The translations under genes were made by a program, and so were the position numbers. From positions 1-59,596 of IMG/VR virus record IMGVR_UViG_3300021962_000117: a stretch of 59,596 bases of DNA, one strand, 5' to 3'. Below, in pieces: positions 47,292 through 58,900 of this stretch. Source of the stretch: a virus. The notes under the pieces were generated by a model, which was not told the origin of the DNA, did not search any database, and saw only the letters and a list, made by a program, of their open reading frames with translations. The stretch's first letter is position 1. Each line of letters begins with the position of its first letter.

Positions 47292-48977
47292 ATGGCAATC
47301 AATAAGAATTTTGTCGTCAAGAACGGTTTAGAAGTAAACAATACTTTACTTGTTGCCGACTCAGCAAATAATAAAGTTGGTATCGGTAGTACGATTCCTG
47401 CCTTTGAATTGGATGTCATTGGCGGTATCGGTGCTACCGATATTATTATTTCCGGTTTAGCAACAGTAACTACAGAACTGAATGTTGGTACTAATGGTTC
47501 AGTTCTTACTGTTCTTGGAATTGGCGGATCTGTTGGTGTTGGAACTGCTCTACCAGCATATCTCTTAGATGTCAGAGGAACTGGGGCAGGAACAACTTCG
47601 CTTTATGTTCAAGGTGATGCGGATATTAGCGAAAGACTCTATGCTAAGAGTATAGAAGTTATCGATTTAACCGTAACTGGAGTAGGAACAATTCCTACTA
47701 TCGACGTTACTGCTGCAACAATCGACAATCTTCAAGGAACTAACCTAAGTTTTAGTGGAATTGCTACAGTCTCTCAAGACTTATATGTCAGCAGAAATGT
47801 AAACATCACTGGCATAACCACACTTCAAGATAATTTATTTGCGACTAACCTCCAGATTGATAACGTTACCGTATCTGGAATCACTACAACAAATACTATA
47901 AGTATTGGGTCTACTCAAATTGTATCCAATGAGAGACAACTTCAAAATATTGCTTCTCTTGATGCAACAACCACCGCGACAATAGAAGCAGCAGTAGCTA
48001 ATGCTCCTAATACTCAAACAGATCTAAATGTAACCGGTATTACTACTTTAGGTGATGATACTTCTATTGGTGGAAATCTGAGTGTAACTGGATTCAGCAC
48101 GATTAGTGGTTATCTTGACATCAACAATAGTGCAGATATTAGCGGAGACCTAAGCGTATCTGGAGTAGTCACTGCTACGGCTTTTGTTGGAGATGGATCT
48201 CAACTTACTGGTGGTGGAATCGGAATCCAATCAACAGGATTTTCTGTTGGATATGGAATTACGACTCTTAATTTTAGAGGATCTGCGGTTTCTACCGTAG
48301 AATCAAATGAAGTTCTTGGCATTACAACAATTACTCTTGTTGGCGGAAGCGGCGGTGGTGGAGCTGCTGGCGATGATGGTCAAATTCAATATGCCACTAG
48401 CGGAAGTCTTGATGCTTCACCAGATTTGGTATTTGATGGAGGAACAATCAACATCAAGGGAACTGATGTTGGTATTGGTTCAACCGCTATCTATGCATTA
48501 AATACAGGAGCACAATTCTTTACTGTAGACACTTCCGATGTTGGAATTAAGACTGCAAGTATCGGCATCGGCACAACTGCTCCATTATACAAACTGCATG
48601 TTGTTGGTGGAGGAACTTCTCTCGGTGGAGATGTCTTCATCAACGAAGATGTTGTAATAGGCGGAAATACAAATATTACTGGAGTATGCACAGCACAAGA
48701 TTTTGATTCTCTTTCTGACGTAAACTATAAGACAAATATAGAAACAGTATCAGGTGCATTAACTAAGATAGAACAGATGCGTGGAGTTCGATTTGATTGG
48801 AAAGACTCCGGTCAACCATCTTTCGGTGTTGTTGCACAAGAACTTGAACAGGTTCTTCCGGAACTGGTCAGAGGAAGTGATCCAAGAACCGTAAATTATA
48901 ATGGCATTATAGGTGTTTTGATTGAGGCTATTAAAGAACTTAGTGAGGAAGTCCGTACTTTGAAAGGTGAAAATTGA
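47292..48977 (+). CDS. Fibre protein with C-terminal S74 self-cleaving chaperone
   Basis: 561 residues. Most of it is made of short fibre repeats (VGIGS, GVGTALPAYLLDV, SGITTLGDDTS). The last 95 residues are an intramolecular chaperone of the S74 peptidase family: LSDVNYKTNIETVSGALTKI, GVRFDWKDSGQP, FGVVAQELEQVLPELV, VNYNGIIGVLIEAIKEL. The Ser of LSD and the Lys of YKTNI are placed as in the self-cleavage Ser-Lys pair. The chaperone helps the trimeric fibre fold and is usually cut off. Confidence 0.9.
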   Translation: MAINKNFVVKNGLEVNNTLLVADSANNKVGIGSTIPAFELDVIGGIGATDIIISGLATVTTELNVGTNGSVLTVLGIGGSVGVGTALPAYLLDVRGTGAGTTSLYVQGDADISERLYAKSIEVIDLTVTGVGTIPTIDVTAATIDNLQGTNLSFSGIATVSQDLYVSRNVNITGITTLQDNLFATNLQIDNVTVSGITTTNTISIGSTQIVSNERQLQNIASLDATTTATIEAAVANAPNTQTDLNVTGITTLGDDTSIGGNLSVTGFSTISGYLDINNSADISGDLSVSGVVTATAFVGDGSQLTGGGIGIQSTGFSVGYGITTLNFRGSAVSTVESNEVLGITTITLVGGSGGGGAAGDDGQIQYATSGSLDASPDLVFDGGTINIKGTDVGIGSTAIYALNTGAQFFTVDTSDVGIKTASIGIGTTAPLYKLHVVGGGTSLGGDVFINEDVVIGGNTNITGVCTAQDFDSLSDVNYKTNIETVSGALTKIEQMRGVRFDWKDSGQPSFGVVAQELEQVLPELVRGSDPRTVNYNGIIGVLIEAIKELSEEVRTLKGEN

Positions 48978-48983
48978 TAAATA
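48976..48983 (+). promoter_or_regulatory. Late-promoter-like motif GATAAATA
   Basis: GATAAATA overlapping the previous stop, 36 bases before the next start; GATAAATAAATTTATC is nearly palindromic here. Confidence 0.5.
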
Positions 48984-49018
48984 AATTTATCTAACCCTAG
49001 CCGAGTGGTAACACGAAG

Positions 49019-49453
49019 ATGGCAATCAAAGTCTCAGGAACAACTGTTATTGATGACAGTAGGAGTATTATAAATGTTGGTGTGGCGACTGTTGGTCTGC
49101 TCACAGCAACAAGTACTCAGACCGAAAACTTAAATGCGAGTGGTATAACAACCATCGCTAACTTAAATTCTACCTCTTCGTCTTCTACGAATTTAAATGT
49201 TAGCGGTATTTCGACGCTTGGAATTGCCCAAGCAACTTCTTATACTGGAGATGGATCACAACTTTCCGGAATTAATGTCGGTGTTACTTCAGAAGGATCT
49301 CTGATTGGTTATGGATTTACCACAATTAACTTTGTTGGTACAAGTAACAGTATCAGAGCAGAAGGCACTACCGTCCACGTTAAAATTTCCGGTGGCGGTG
49401 GTGGTGGCGGCTCACCAGCACAGTCTTTCGTTTACGCATCAATCTTCGGTTGA
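49019..49453 (+). CDS. Short fibre-repeat structural protein
   Basis: 144 residues: MAIKVSGTTVIDDSRSIINV, then repeats with LNASGITTIANLN and LNVSGISTLGIA, then GDGSQLSGINVGV, a Gly run and QSFVYASIFG. It repeats the fibre-unit vocabulary of the preceding S74 fibre (GDGSQLTGGG, GYGITTLNFRG) without the chaperone. Probably a related, truncated fibre or a fibre tip. Confidence 0.75.
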   Translation: MAIKVSGTTVIDDSRSIINVGVATVGLLTATSTQTENLNASGITTIANLNSTSSSSTNLNVSGISTLGIAQATSYTGDGSQLSGINVGVTSEGSLIGYGFTTINFVGTSNSIRAEGTTVHVKISGGGGGGGSPAQSFVYASIFG

Positions 49454-49489
49454 TCTCATATAAATTAATAAACAGGAGTTTCTACAAAA

Positions 49490-49861
49490 ATGGCTGCACC
49501 AAATTTAGCTAACACATCAAACATTCTTGCAAGACAGACCGCAGTTGGTCTCAATACTACTGCTTATGTTGGAGTTGTAACCAACACTGCAGACTCGGGC
49601 AAGGTTTTAAGAGTAGACAATATCAGAATTACCAACGTACAAGGGACATATGCAACTAACGTAACCGTTGGTTGGTCTACTGTTGGTGCTGCAACAACAT
49701 ATAGAGTTGCATCCACAATGCCAGTTCCAGCGGATTCTGCTCTGATCGTCGTAGACAAAGACAGCGGACTTTACTTAGAAGAAAATCAGAATATCATCGT
49801 AAAGGCAGATAACGCCGATTACTTAGAAGTTCTTGTTAAGTATGAAGAACTTAGCGCATAA
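49490..49861 (+). CDS. Small conserved virion structural protein
   Basis: 123 residues: MAAPNLANTSNILARQTAVG, beta-rich with TNVTVGWSTVG and ALIVVDKDSGLYLEENQNI, a single compact domain. An AGGAG site (AACAGGAG) lies upstream, and a TATAAATT late-type motif at 49459-49466. Similar small proteins lie among the tail genes of cyanomyoviruses; exact place in the virion unknown. Confidence 0.75.
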   Translation: MAAPNLANTSNILARQTAVGLNTTAYVGVVTNTADSGKVLRVDNIRITNVQGTYATNVTVGWSTVGAATTYRVASTMPVPADSALIVVDKDSGLYLEENQNIIVKADNADYLEVLVKYEELSA

Positions 49862-49916
49862 TAGAAAACAATTATAAAAAACAACACTTTCGTATAAGGT
49901 ACCAAAGGAGACGAAG

Positions 49917-52900
49917 ATGAGCGCACCTCAAGGCGGTTATATTGGAAACACACCCCAAAATTGGGAACCAGGCAAAAGACCTGGTGTGTGGAAAGCTAAG
50001 GATATTCAGGCACTCCAAAAAGAGGGAGAGTTAACTCGTACAGCTTGGAGTTTAAAATCTGCCAAATATCGACCACCGTTCAAGTCATTTGATGTAAAAC
50101 AATACGAAAATCAACCTACCTGCGTTATTCTCAATAGCGCAGGTACAAAAATGTATGTAGTTGGACGACAGAATGTAAAAATTCTTCAGTTCAGCCTTTC
50201 TACTGCATGGGATATTACATCTGCTACATTTGATAATGTAGACTTTGATATTAGAGATTATGAATCGTCTCCAACTGAACTTGCTATTAATGAAACTGAT
50301 GATAGAATCTTCTTCGTTGGTACCGAAAGAGGAAATCTCTATCAAATCGATCTGACCACTGCTAGTGATCTTTCTACAGGAACTATCGGAAGTTTTGCTC
50401 CTTTACAAAGTGCAGTTCCCGATATCGATGGAATTTACTTCAGTTCTGGTGGCGGAAGCCTTTTCGTAGTATCTAGAACTGATGATAGCATCACCACATT
50501 CACTTTATCTACTGGATTTGATGTAACAACAATTACAAACAAATTCCAATCAACTTCAAAGAAAACTGTAGGTCTTTCCACAAACCTCGTCCTGGATCCA
50601 ATCACCCGTATGCGTGCCACCTTGAACGGTGTTACGGATATTGGTACTCCACATGGACAGGGTGACTGGAATGATGCCAGAACTACTAGTGTATGGTTTG
50701 ATCCTACAAACGTAAGACCAAAGTCCGTTTCTTTCAATGATGATGGAACCATTCTCTTCATTCTTGGTGACAATGGAGAACTGTATACTTGGTATCTTGG
50801 TACAGCATACGTTCCAAACTCCGGTTCTTTCAATAGATTCGAAACAACCAATCCACTGATTCTTGACGAAACATTAGAAAGCCCTCAGTCTCTCTTTATG
50901 AGACCTAATGGTTTCAACTTCTATATTGCAGACTCCAATGGAATTATTGCACAGTATGATCTGCCTGGAGCGTTTAACGTTGATAGACTTTCCTATAATT
51001 TTGAACGTAGACTTTATGTAGGAAACAGTCCACAGGACGTTCAAGTTTCTCCTGATGGTAAGACAATGTTTGTTCTTACCACTGATGGAAATTACAGACT
51101 CAAAATGTATAGGACTTCTCGTCCATTTGATTTTGGTACTTTGTTGACTGATCCCAGAGATTTTGTCTTCAGCTATAATGGAGAATATCTCTATATTTGC
51201 GATAACTCAAATATTTTCCGCCATGAACTTTCAACTCCTTGGGATATCAAAACCGCAACATACACAGGAAATAAGTTCAGAACAAGTGATTCTCCTTTAA
51301 GTGAAGGAAACCTTGAAGGTATCACTTGGAAAAATGATGGAACAAAATTGTGGATTTGTGGATATGGTCAAGATAGAATTTATGAGCTTGACCTTGCTAC
51401 CCCATGGGACTTAACAACAATATCATATAATCTTGTTTATCAGAGCACTACAAGCGAAGGAACACCAAGAGATATTGGCATTTCTACAGATGGTACAACT
51501 CTTTATTATGCTGGTGAAAGATATATTAGAATGTTCTATCTGACAACACCATGGACTCTTGCAGATGGAGTTAGTCAGTCAGATTACACTGTAGATACTC
51601 AAAGTCTCAGAGGTCCAGGTTATTATTATATTAGATCTGCAAAATGGTCTAGAGATGGTAAGAGAATGATCATCTCTTATGGAGATGGTAACAGTTGGAA
51701 TATAAGTGTACACCAGTACCGTACACAGTGGGCATTCCACCTAGACAATAACAGCCATGATAACCCACAAGGTCTCGCATTTAGCGAAGATGGCACATAT
51801 ATGTACACTACTGATTATGATGACCATAGAGTATTCCAGTGGCATCTTTCAGAACCTTGGGAACTAAATTCTGCTGGTTTTGTAACCTATTTCCAACTCA
51901 ACGATACAAGCAGAGAGAACCACTCTGGTCAAATTTACAATAGATATCCAAATAATCCAAGAGGAGTTGGAATCAGTAGCGATGGTGGCAAACTCTTTGT
52001 TCAGGGAAATAGCATCGTTTCTCAATTCTCACTGACAACATCTTTCTATGTTGACTCTGTTGGTGTAGGTACCACTGGATATTATTCCCAGGATGATGAC
52101 GGCGACATGAGAGATCTGTGCTTCTCCTCTGATGGTAGAAGACTGTTCATGATCGGTGAAGGATATCAGAGACTATATGAGTTCCCTCTAAAAAATCCTT
52201 ATGATATTGACCCAACAACATCATTACGACACCCTGATATTGTGGCTGTCGTTGGTATGGGCACATCCACGTCTATTTCTCCAAGTGGACAGTATGGAAC
52301 AGAAAACGATATTAACGCTTGTGCCATCAGCACCGCAGGCGATTATTTCTATATTACTGGCCTTTATAACTATTCCGTATATCGTTATTCCTTAGGAATT
52401 GCAAACAGTATTAAGTCGATGTCTCATGACTCGACATTTAAATTCTGGAATAGCTATTTGGGAGATAAAGAATATTATCCTAGAGGACTTGCATTCTCCA
52501 CAGATGGCAGAAACATGTATGTTGCTGGCAGTTATTTTGGTGGTGAAGTCAAGCAGTATAGATTAAGAAACGCATGGAGTATTTCTACTACTAGCGATCT
52601 TCAGAATCCAACCGTTTCCTTTGGTGGCACAATGCCACTTTGTCAGTTTAAGTATGAAGAGTCTCTGGATGTTGGCAAGCCTCAATATGGCAACTTTGAG
52701 TCTCAAGAACAGAACATGATTAACATCATTCAAAGAAATGATGGATATCCTCAAATTAAGGGTGTTGGATTTGGATCAACTGGACGCGAACTTTATGTAA
52801 TGGGTTGGAATGAGGGTCTTATGAGAATGTACCCTCTCAGCACTTCTAATCATGTTTATTCAGCTGGTTTCTCTTCAGAAGTAGCATACGATACTTATTA

Positions 52901-55900
52901 CTATCCTGGTGTTGGTCTTGTTACTTCATGGGGATGGAGAACTGGACAGGCTGGAGCAGGAAACTGGTATGGCGGAGATCCACAACAATGGAGAGATGGT
53001 TACAGCGAATCTGAAGCTCGCGGACTCTATGTAAGACCTGATGGTCTTAAGTTCTATATTGTTGGTTCATCTGCAGATAGAGTATATGAATATAACATCT
53101 CTACTGCAACTCCATGGAACATTGATACTCTTGGTTATCACACCATGACTGATTATGGTCGTGGAACATATAGCAATTTTGGTATTGATATCTACGGTTA
53201 TGGTAAGTCTGGTCTTGGAACTACTACTGCATATCTGGGTGCAGCAGGAATTTATGAAGCTTCTGGTATTGAATGGAAACCAGATGGATCCAAGATGTAC
53301 ATCACTGATTCCTACTCTAGATCAATTTGGCAGTTCGAAGTTGGTATTCCTTGGAATGTTGGTACTGCAAACACAGGACAGGAGACAAGATACTATAGAC
53401 GATCTGAGCAAGGTGGAGATCCAGGAAACAGCGGCGGTGTAGGATTCTCTACCGTTGGTGTGGCGAAGTCTTTCATGTTGGACCTCAATTGGAATAATAA
53501 TACTGCTGGTGGTCGAGCACTTGAATATCAACCACGATCTATGAGATTCAACCTTGACGGTACTTTAATGTACGTCATTGGTGTAGGATCCGATAGACCA
53601 TTCGTATTTGAACTGGATACTCCATGGGAAATTGACACCGCAAGATATAGAAATCAAAAACTCACCACCCAATTCCAAAGAACTAATGCTGATGGAACTG
53701 GATTCCCTGGTATTACAACTGTAGAGGGCAATCCATATGGTATGGCTTGGAGTAGAGATGGTAAGCACCTCTATATTACAGGCAATAATGGTTATGTTTA
53801 TGACTTTGAAAATGCTCTTGCATGGAACACTGATTACGAGACAGATTACAGTGTTCAGGCTGGATATGGCAACAGTATGCACTTCTTCGAAAGTGGATTT
53901 AACAGAAAAGCATTCCCATCTGGTATTACTACTGCAACAGACGTTCAGTATAATCCAGACATGGATAAGATGATTGTTGTTGGATACTCCAACTCTACTG
54001 GTTCTGAAGTCAAGCAATATGGAACTGGAACATCTCTGGGAAGAGGTGACTATCAAGGAACCTTAGCTCTTGGTCATGTAAGCACTGGACAATCATACAT
54101 ATTCCAACAGTTTACTGGATCAGACGGATCTATTCGTGGATCTGCATTCAGTACAGATGGCAAGTACTATTATCATGTTGGAAACTCTCGTGATAGAGTA
54201 TTCAGATATGAACTTCAAGTTCCTTGGAACATTAATTCGTTTATATTCGGATACGATCCAGCTCGCGTTGGTTACGGTACAACTTCTGATAGTGGAACCG
54301 TTGGTGTTACCTCCTTCTATGTTGGAAGTCAAGAAGGCAATCCATATTCCATGACTTTCAACTATGATGGAAGTAAGATGTACATTGGTGGCGCAAACCA
54401 TCGCGTATATCAATATAATTTACCACAAAATCATTATTGGGGCATTACTAGTGCCGTTTATTCGACAAATATGTATGCTGGTAGTGAAGGAACAGAGATT
54501 CAATCTATTGCATTCTCCACATCTGGTAAGAGATTGTATGTTGCCACTCACAGCAACAGCTGGGTAAGACAGTATTGGCTTGATAATGCATGGGAAGTAA
54601 ATACCAGCAATGCTGGTGGAGAGGGTAACCTCAAATTCGGTACTTTTGGAGAAAATCCAAGATCGTTTAAGTGGAATAATGATGGAACAAAACTGTTTGT
54701 ACTTAGTGATGCTAAGAAAGAAGTTATTGAGTTCAATCTGCATTATCCATATGACATCTTAAGATCTCAGGAGCATGTTTCCGCTGCAGGAACAACACCA
54801 GTTAATAATGTTGTTGGTCTTGGAACAACTGGATTTAGTGTCTCTGATGCAGATGCGACCAACCTTGGTGGACTTGCGTTTAATGCTGATGGAACCAAGA
54901 TGTATGTTGTTGGTTTTGGTTCTACTACCATTACCCAATATGGTCTGTCAACTGCATTCAACGTAAGAAGTGCTTCCTTCGAGAAGACTAAGGGTCTTTA
55001 TCCTGATGGTTTACTTCCAGAAGAAATTGGATTCAACTCCACTGGTTCCAAGATGTATATCTTGGATAGAAAGTTAGACTATCTCGTAGAATATAATCTT
55101 GGTACTAATTATGATATTGATACAGCAGATTTAGGACACGTTGGTTTTGCATCTACCGCTACATATAGCGTACTGAACTTTGATACCGTTACTGCTGGTA
55201 TTGCTCTTACGAATAATAATACCGATCTTGTACAAGTCAACTTAACATCTGGCGCAGCTAGCTGGAGTCAAAGTGCTATTGCTGCTGGTTCTAGTTTCGG
55301 TGCTCCATTCACAATGGAATATCGAGTCAGAGCAAATGGAAGTGGCGATTATCAGAAGATGGTCGGTCTTACCACCATTGGCGATCCTGCTACTTACACT
55401 GGCGGACCTGGCCAGCAAGGTACAATCTCTCATGGTTTCTATCACCAAAACCACAACAACTTAGGTGGTGGCGGAATTACCATTAGAACAAAACACCACA
55501 CAAATCCATCTCAAAGTGTTGATGCTCTTGGAAGTGGTTGGCGTGTTGGTAATGAAGATATCTTCAGAATTTCTTACGGTGTTGATGGATATGTTAGACA
55601 CTTCATCAACAAGGTAGAAGTTCAAAGAGTCTATGTTGGTGCTGGCATGTCCTACCATGTTGGTGCATACTTCGATACCAATGGTGCTCAGTTAGATGAC
55701 ATCCGCATCACTAATACTGGATTTACTACATCCTCCGATGGATATGGTAACGCATTCTACATGGGTAGATTTGAAAGTGACCCAAGAGGATTCTGCATGT
55801 CTGACAATGGTATCCACCTGAATATGGTTGGAAACCAACAGAATAGAATTTACAGATTCATTCTTGACGACGACTATAGAGTTGGTAGTGCTCTGAGTGT

Positions 55901-58900
55901 TGGTATCGATACTTACAGAGGAGTCCATTCTAATGGATATGGTTCTGTTGGCAACCTTGAAGGTACCACTCGCGCTGTTGGATTCAACACCAATGGTACT
56001 AAGGCATTCATCCTTGGAGACAGTGATAGACTCTGGCAGTTTGATTCTGCTATTAAGTATCAACCAAACAACGTACATGGTCCAGAAGGTTATTACTTTA
56101 ATACCTGGCCAGGTGACTTCGGTTCTCCATATGAAGTCAAGTTTAGACCAGATGGCAAGGTCATGTATGTATATGAAAGTGGAAACAGACTCTTTACATA
56201 TACATTAGATAGACCTTGGGATCTCACATCCGTAAATCAAGATCAAACCGATAGTAGAGCTTATAGATCTACACCATCTTCGGAGTATACATTTGATTAT
56301 GAAGTTTACACTTTTGATGTTAAGCATGACACTCAAGATACTATTTTCTTCACATCCAGATTTGGAAATGTGTATCAAATGCCAGCAAACCCACGTTGGT
56401 TGACTCCTACAGATCAACAAATTCAACACCTTGGATTTGCAAGTGAAGGTAAGATCGCATATGTAACTGGCATTCAATCTGCAGCGATTACAAGATACGA
56501 TCTTTCTACTCCATACGATATTAGAACTGCAGCAAGAAGTAATGATGGTCAGCAGTTCTATACCTATAGTGAAGTTCAAAAGAACCCACTTAAGTATAGA
56601 AAGCAAAAGTTTGATCCATTGTACAATAACAATAGCGGAAATAACGCTATTTGGAGAGAGCAAAACTATCGTAGCCTTTCATTCAACTACGATGGAACTA
56701 AGTTGTATGCTCTTGGACAAGATACTGATACTGTATTCCAGTATGATCTTTACAAGCCATATGACACAACAACAAGAGTTTCCCTTGGTGGTACTTACTA
56801 CATTGGTTATCAAGAAATTGAACCAGAAGCAGTTGACTTCAAGCCAGATGGATCGAAGATGTATATTGTTGGAACAAGTTCTGACAGAATTTTCCAATAC
56901 GATCTTGGTCAACCATGGGAAGTTGCTAGTGCCTCTTACAATGGAACTCTGACAAGAACAACTTCTCCTGCTCTTGATTATGCATATGCATCTCTGATTA
57001 CTGAGGATACAGAACCAAGAGAGTTTATCTTCAACTATAATGGAACTAAAGGTTTCATGATTGGTACACAGAGAAATACTGTTTATGAGTACAATCTGTC
57101 AACTCCATGGGATGTTGAAACTCTGGTAGCAACTGCAAATACCTTCACCGTTGTTGATTATGAAAGAGCATCACAAGGTCTCTTCTTCAAACCTGACGGT
57201 TCTGAGATGTATGTTGTTGGTTATGGTACCACTGCTACATATACCTCCGGACTCACCAGTGCAATGGTTTCCGCTGGTATTGCAACAACCATGGGCAACC
57301 GTCCTGGTAATGTATTCCAGTTCTCCCTTGCATCTAATTGGAATATTACATCTGCATCGTTTACAACTAGCTTCTACGTTGGCGATCAAGAGAATCAACC
57401 AACTCAGGTCAACTTTAGTTCTGATGGAACAAGAATGCTTATCATCGGTCAAGAAAGAGACCGTATGCAGACGTATGATCTGACAACTGCATGGCAACTT
57501 GACACTGCGGTTTATGAACCATTCAACTATAACAATTATAATGATAGTCAAGGTTCCTCTGATAACAGACCACAATCTTTTGGAATTAGTACAACAGGTA
57601 AAGACCTCTACATGGTCGAAGCGAATAATGAAAGAATCAGACAGTATGCACTTTCTTCGCCATATCAAGTAAGAAACCTTGATACAACCCCAAGAGCTTT
57701 CTACTTCAAACCAGATGGTCTCAGAGTTTACATTGTAGGTTCCTCACATGCTAGAGTATATTCATTCACTCTGACCACCGCATATGATCTGAGAACAATG
57801 ACCTTCGATGGTGGTTACTTCTATGTTAGCCCCGAATTAGGCACTCCAACTGGCATCTTCTTTGAGGATGATGGTCTTACAATGTACGTTAGTGGACATA
57901 GTGGCAGATTACATCAGTTCAACTTAAATACAGCATGGGATATCAAGAGCACCAAGAACTATAGAGAAACTGGTAGTGGAAATTATTACAACTCTATTGC
58001 TGGTATTGCTACAACATCATTCTCACTCACCAATAACCGTGGTTCATCGCCATATGGTCTTGCATTCAGCACTGATCGCTCTAGATTCTGGTGGTTAGAT
58101 GGTGCTAATAGCAACAACGCTGTATTTGAGCATTATAGACAAACAACCACAGGTATTACTAGTGCATACTGGTATGCTAATTACGATAACTATGATCAAT
58201 ATCCTCAAATTGATCGCAGAGGTTATGTTGATGGAGACGCTGACGACAGACTGTCGTTCCACATGAGACATATGTATCCAAATAGTCCAGAATTTATTGG
58301 ATTTGGATCTGAAGGTAAGATCATGTATGTCATGAACGACTCTCATGATATGATTCACCAATATCATCTCCCAACTCCATATAGATTAAACTTCTATACA
58401 GAAAGGCCATGGGATTGCGGATTCTCTACTGATGGTCAATATTTCTATGTCTTAGGTGACGACACCAAGAGAATTCATCAAATTGGTGTTGCTGGTACTG
58501 GAGATGCATATCATCTTCATGGTCATGGAAATGGAAGAGGTTACGATATTGTACACTCCACTTATGATGAAGCAGATTACCTCAATCTTGATATTGATAT
58601 TGAGAATGATTTCAGATCATTCGCCTTCAAACCTGATGGCACAAAACTTTATGCATTAGGTCATCAAAGAAAGAGACTGTATGAATACACTCTCTCTACT
58701 CCATGGAAGGTTAATACTGCTGGACTTGGAACAACAAGTTACTACATGTATTACACAGACCAAGAGGATAATCAACCTGGTGGCACTGTGCCAAACTTAG
58801 GTTCACCTTATGGTCTGAGATTCCATCCAGATGGAACCTATATGTACTGTGTTGATTGGGATAACTATAGATTCTTACAGTGGGAGTTCCAAACTCCTTG

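Noticed and set aside
53565-54056. Long alternative-frame ORFs within the giant propeller gene, on both strands
   Set aside because: The main frame is open for 9.7 kb; repeated blades of similar base composition keep other frames open by chance.
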